From an uncultured Acidimicrobiales bacterium (GTDB taxonomy: Bacteria > Actinomycetota > Acidimicrobiia > Acidimicrobiales > SZUA-35), in assembly GCA_937922045.1 (NCBI GenBank), contig CAKZXA010000025.1, positions 1 to 62,011 of the forward strand: DNA of 62,011 nt, in the 5' to 3' direction. Below, in pieces: positions 59,226-62,011 of this stretch; within the stretch, counting starts at the first letter, position 1; each line of letters opens with the position of its first letter. The notes under the pieces were generated by a model that ran no database searches, had not been told where the DNA came from, and worked only from the letters and a program-made list of their open reading frames with translations. The translations under genes and the position numbers were made by a program.

Positions 59226-59307
59226 AGAACAACACCCTTCACTTGTCTAGTCGAGGGCACTCATCGTATCCGGCGATCGATCCTCGTTGTTCGCCCCTAG
59301 CAGATGA

Positions 59308-59922
59308 CTAGCCGTTGAGCTGGTTGAGAACGCCGTCGATATCGCAGCTCTGCCCCTTGTTGTACGGGAGCTTGCCGAGCACCCGGGCCATGGCGCAGGT
59401 GTTGGAAACCGCCGAGAAGGTGAGGCCGGCGCCGATGGCTCCAGCGAACCATTTGGCTGGCGGAAATACGAGACTGGCAAGAATGCCGGTCAGCGTCAGC
59501 GAGCCTGCGACCAGTCGGACCTGGCGGTCCATGGCCCAACGCTCGTTCTCGCCTCGGGTCACGTCGCCACCGCTTGATTCCCAGGCCGCCATGCCACCTT
59601 CGAGAATGTGCAGTCCGCCTTTGCCCGCGCTTTCGAGCTTGGCGTGGGCCTGCGTGGCCCGAGCCCCAGACTGACAGACGAGCACAACGGGATGACTGAC
59701 GTTGGCCAGGTCACGTGCATGCTCGGCCAGCGTGTCGAGCGGCACGTTGTAGGAGCCGGGGATGTGGGCTGTCTCAAACTCTCCGCCGGTGCGGACGTCG
59801 AGAATGCGGATGCCGGGATCATCACTTCGTAGCCGGTGAAGATCAGAGGTGGTAATGGTCCCGCTGCTGATGCTGTTACCAGCGTGGCTGTTGATATCGC
59901 TGTTGGAAATGGTCGTTGACAT
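59308..59922 (-). CDS. Rhodanese domain fused to a DUF2892-type membrane domain
   Basis: 204 residues. The rhodanese part has ILDVRTGGEFETAHIPGSYNVPL and the active loop CQSGAR (Cys83). A C-terminal region with two hydrophobic segments (about 133-165) and SNTCAMARVLGKLPYN is the DUF2892 type. It probably moves sulfane sulphur at the membrane. It lies 82 nt upstream of the selenoprotein gene in the same direction and may be co-transcribed with it. GAGGAG precedes the ATG. Confidence 0.87.
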   Translation of the reverse strand: MSTTISNSDINSHAGNSISSGTITTSDLHRLRSDDPGIRILDVRTGGEFETAHIPGSYNVPLDTLAEHARDLANVSHPVVLVCQSGARATQAHAKLESAGKGGLHILEGGMAAWESSGGDVTRGENERWAMDRQVRLVAGSLTLTGILASLVFPPAKWFAGAIGAGLTFSAVSNTCAMARVLGKLPYNKGQSCDIDGVLNQLNG

Positions 59923-60046
59923 CGCTACCTACTCCTCGAAGTGTCGCTCAGGCCGTTAAGCCTCTACTCTAAATGTACGTACATATTGGAGAACTTGCAA
60001 CTTGAGTCCGTTTGTCACCGCTCGGAAGCTCGACAATGCTTGGGCG

Positions 60047-60787
60047 ATGGATCTCAATCTAACCGGCCGCACCGCCTTCGTTACCGGTGCCTCCAGCGGC
60101 CTCGGACTTTCGTGTGCAAAGGCCCTGGCGGCAGAAGGGGCGAAGGTGGCTATGGCCTCCCGAACCCGGGATCGCATCGATGCCGCAGCCGCCGATGTGC
60201 CAGGCGCCCTCGCTCTCGTGGCCGACGTAACCGACCCCGATGCTCTGAACGCCGCTATCGAAGAGGCTGAGGCCACCCTCGGCCCGATCGACATACTCGT
60301 GGCCAACGCCGGTGGCCCTCCGCCCGGCACCTTTGCCTCAACCGACGTCGATGCCTACGCCGAAGCTTTCGCCCTCAACCTGCTGCCAACGATCGCCATG
60401 TGCAAGCGGCTCGTTCCCGGCATGCAGGAGCGAGGTTGGGGCCGGGTCGTGGCTATCACCTCAATCTCGGTCCGCCAACCGATAGACGTGCTGATCCTGT
60501 CGAACACGGCCCGCTCCGGACTCACGTCGTTCCTGAAGACCACGGCGACCGAGGTGGCCGCCGACGGGGTCACCGTCAACAGCCTCCAACCCGGCTCACA
60601 CCTCACCGACCGGCTTCGCAGCATGCAATCGAACCTGGACGCCACAGCGAAGGCGGTTCCGACCAGGCGCCTCGGCGACCCCGACGACTTCGGCCAGATC
60701 GCCGCCTTCCTCTGCTCCGACGCAGCCAAGTTCATCACCGGCGCTTCGATACCCGTCGACGGTGGCGCCTCAAAGGGTCTGCAGTAA
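60047..60787 (+). CDS. Short-chain dehydrogenase/reductase
   Basis: 246 residues from the ATG at 60047. VTGASSGLGLSCAKAL is the NAD(P) loop and NAGGPPPGTF the central motif. The usual YxxxK is altered: the region reads SNTARSGLTSFLKT, so the catalytic Tyr is absent while Ser-containing ITSISVRQP is kept. This lineage of SDRs (3-oxoacyl-ACP-reductase-like FabG homologues with SNTARAG) is known among atypical members. The activity is uncertain. Confidence 0.82.
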   Translation: MDLNLTGRTAFVTGASSGLGLSCAKALAAEGAKVAMASRTRDRIDAAAADVPGALALVADVTDPDALNAAIEEAEATLGPIDILVANAGGPPPGTFASTDVDAYAEAFALNLLPTIAMCKRLVPGMQERGWGRVVAITSISVRQPIDVLILSNTARSGLTSFLKTTATEVAADGVTVNSLQPGSHLTDRLRSMQSNLDATAKAVPTRRLGDPDDFGQIAAFLCSDAAKFITGASIPVDGGASKGLQ

Positions 60788-60921
60788 CCTCCGCGAAGTG
60801 GGCGCGATTCGGTGTCACTATGACACCTCAGCGCGCCGACCTCGTCACGCTCGTGGCCGTCTAGCCAGTTCCGACACTGCGGTCTACGCTTGGACTGCGG
60901 GACGATGGTAGGAGAAGCGTG

Positions 60922-61764
60922 ATGGCAACGGATATCAAGATCGACAAGATCACCCCAACCATCGGCGCAGACGTCTCCGGCGTCGACCTCAACACCTTGG
61001 ACGACGACACCTTCGCCCTCGTCCACGCCGCCCTGCTCGATCGAGGTGTGCTCGCCTTCCGCGACCAGGACCTCGATCCCGAAGCCCACCTGGCCTTCGC
61101 CCGCCGCTTCGGCGACATCGACCAGTACCCATTCAAGAAAGGCAACGCCCACTTCTCGCCTCACCCCGACGGCGTTGAAGGACTCGTCCGCCTGGAGCAC
61201 GACGAGAAACACCCCGGCTACGAAAACCAGTGGCACATCGACATGACGTGGCGAGCCGAACCACCTCTGGGTTCCATCCTCAAGGCCATCGAGTTGCCAG
61301 CTTCGGGGGGCGGCGACACGATGTTCTCCTCGCTTGGCGCGGCGTATGAGTCGATGGACGAGCACTCCCAACAACTGGTGGCGAACTGCACCCAGGACCA
61401 CGACTGGTTGAAGGTATTCGGCCGGAACCTCGACCCCGCCGAGCTCGGCGCCTTCCGCGCCGACCTACCAATGGTCAACCATCCAGCTGTCCGCACCCAT
61501 CCCGATACCGGCCGAAAAGGGCTGTTCGTCAATGAGGCGTTCGGTATCGGCCTGCGCGACCTGCCCCAGGTTCACGCCCGGCAATGGCTAAGCCATCTTT
61601 ACGGCGTGATCGCCACCCCTGAGTTTCACTGCCGCATCAAGTGGGAACCGGGCACGGTGGTGATGTGGGACAACCGAGCGGTCGCCCACTATGCCGTCAA
61701 CGACTACTACCCCGAACGGCGGGTTATGGAACGAGTAACCGTGGCTGGCGACAAGCCGTTCTAG
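60922..61764 (+). CDS. TauD/TfdA-family 2-oxoglutarate-dependent dioxygenase
   Basis: 280 residues. Iron ligands are the H-x-D of QWHIDMTW and the distal His in RAVAHYAVNDY. The 2-oxoglutarate-binding Arg lies in YYPERRVMERVTV. The family hydroxylates taurine, alkyl sulfates, 2,4-D and similar acids. The neighbouring sulfatase end makes a sulfur compound attractive, but that gene is on the other strand. The start may also be the GTG at 60919. Confidence 0.88.
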   Translation: MATDIKIDKITPTIGADVSGVDLNTLDDDTFALVHAALLDRGVLAFRDQDLDPEAHLAFARRFGDIDQYPFKKGNAHFSPHPDGVEGLVRLEHDEKHPGYENQWHIDMTWRAEPPLGSILKAIELPASGGGDTMFSSLGAAYESMDEHSQQLVANCTQDHDWLKVFGRNLDPAELGAFRADLPMVNHPAVRTHPDTGRKGLFVNEAFGIGLRDLPQVHARQWLSHLYGVIATPEFHCRIKWEPGTVVMWDNRAVAHYAVNDYYPERRVMERVTVAGDKPF

Positions 61765-61801
61765 CCGGTGGCACCGCGGGTGATCCCGCTTCGTAGTACA
61801 A

Positions 61802-62011
61802 CTAGCTTGGTGCTGGTCGATACGGGTCGGGGGTTCCCGGCGGGATCGGAGGGTGGTCGACCAGGGTGGCATTGAAGGCTGCAACCGCCGCCATCGTCGG
61901 TCGCTGCAGCCAGGTGTTGTCGGGGAGGAAGATGTCGTGGCGCTCCCGAGGGTCCTCGTAGAGGTTGAAGGCTCGCGGAATACTGAGTTCGACGGGCGGG
62001 TCCAGCATGTA
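61802..62011 (-). CDS. Arylsulfatase-like protein, C-terminal part only (runs off window)
   Basis: The visible C-terminal residues (AFNLYEDPRERHDIF, then LQRPTMAAVAAFNATL and PPIPPGTPDPYRP) match the closing segment of type I sulfatases of the arylsulfatase A group. The catalytic Cys/Ser site and metal ligands are beyond the window. It converges with the TauD-like gene across 37 nt. Confidence 0.7.
   Translation of the reverse strand, partial: YMLDPPVELSIPRAFNLYEDPRERHDIFLPDNTWLQRPTMAAVAAFNATLVDHPPIPPGTPDPYRPAPS

Noticed and set aside
1-62011. tRNA, rRNA, CRISPR array, prophage or insertion sequence
   Set aside because: I looked for T-loop-like motifs, regularly spaced repeats and transposase or integrase motifs and saw none. 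A covariance-model scan was not possible here.

Overview
The window (about 62 kb, high GC, mostly short intergenic gaps) reads as a chromosomal piece of an actinobacterium, most likely a marine or estuarine Acidimicrobiia-type organism. This is inferred from protein character: a mycothiol-type Rv2466c-family oxidoreductase, MttB-like methyltransferases, a dimethylglycine-dehydrogenase-like enzyme, an actinobacterial IclR regulator and leaderless promoters. There is no rRNA, tRNA, phage or CRISPR marker to fix the taxonomy.

Layout. 1-5.2 kb: a methylamine/betaine-type catabolic unit on the minus strand (IclR, MttB-like, DMGDH-like, then a lipoprotein cut by the window edge). 5.3-15.2 kb: secreted and glycan genes. 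A lysozyme-like exported protein and an exported beta-helix protein share tandem copies of the same module and a near-identical ECF-type promoter. They flank two glycosyltransferases and an alcohol dehydrogenase. 15.4-21.4 kb: a small kinase, an amino-acid/amine catabolic operon (DapA-like, ALDH, DAO-type oxidase), and a VOC protein divergent from an Lrp regulator. 21.4-25.7 kb: a large exported DUF4832-like/CBM32-like/SGNH protein divergent from a membrane-anchored XRE protein. 25.8-32.4 kb: a LacI-controlled Rbs-type sugar ABC transporter whose 5' part is scrambled, with four truncated genes joined at two sharp junctions. 32.6-36.3 kb: an AT-richer island of four exported proteins or lipoproteins without clear relatives. 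36.7-44.2 kb: nicX, a nicD-like gene, glgA, and a LysR/MttB/SDR/SDR unit. 44.2-51.5 kb: a DUF559 nuclease-like gene bracketed by two copies of a 46-bp palindrome, then GFA, isochorismatase, MFS, DMT and threonine-aldolase genes. 51.6-62 kb: a two-component system with an exported acidic protein, a GST, a 5'-nucleotidase, an esterase, a probable selenoprotein, a rhodanese, an SDR, a TauD-like dioxygenase and the end of a sulfatase.

Most notable. (1) An Rv2466c-family oxidoreductase has an in-frame TGA exactly at the first cysteine of its CPWC active site, followed by a SECIS-like hairpin: a probable UPWC selenoprotein. (2) A 46-bp palindrome occurs three times. One copy lies in frame inside an oxidase gene, and two bracket a DUF559 endonuclease-like gene. 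(3) An SGNH domain has its DxxH block upstream of the GDS block, which suggests circular permutation. (4) A pair of exported proteins is linked by both a shared new module and a shared ECF promoter. (5) TANNNT boxes sit 6-8 nt before many start codons, which indicates common leaderless transcription.
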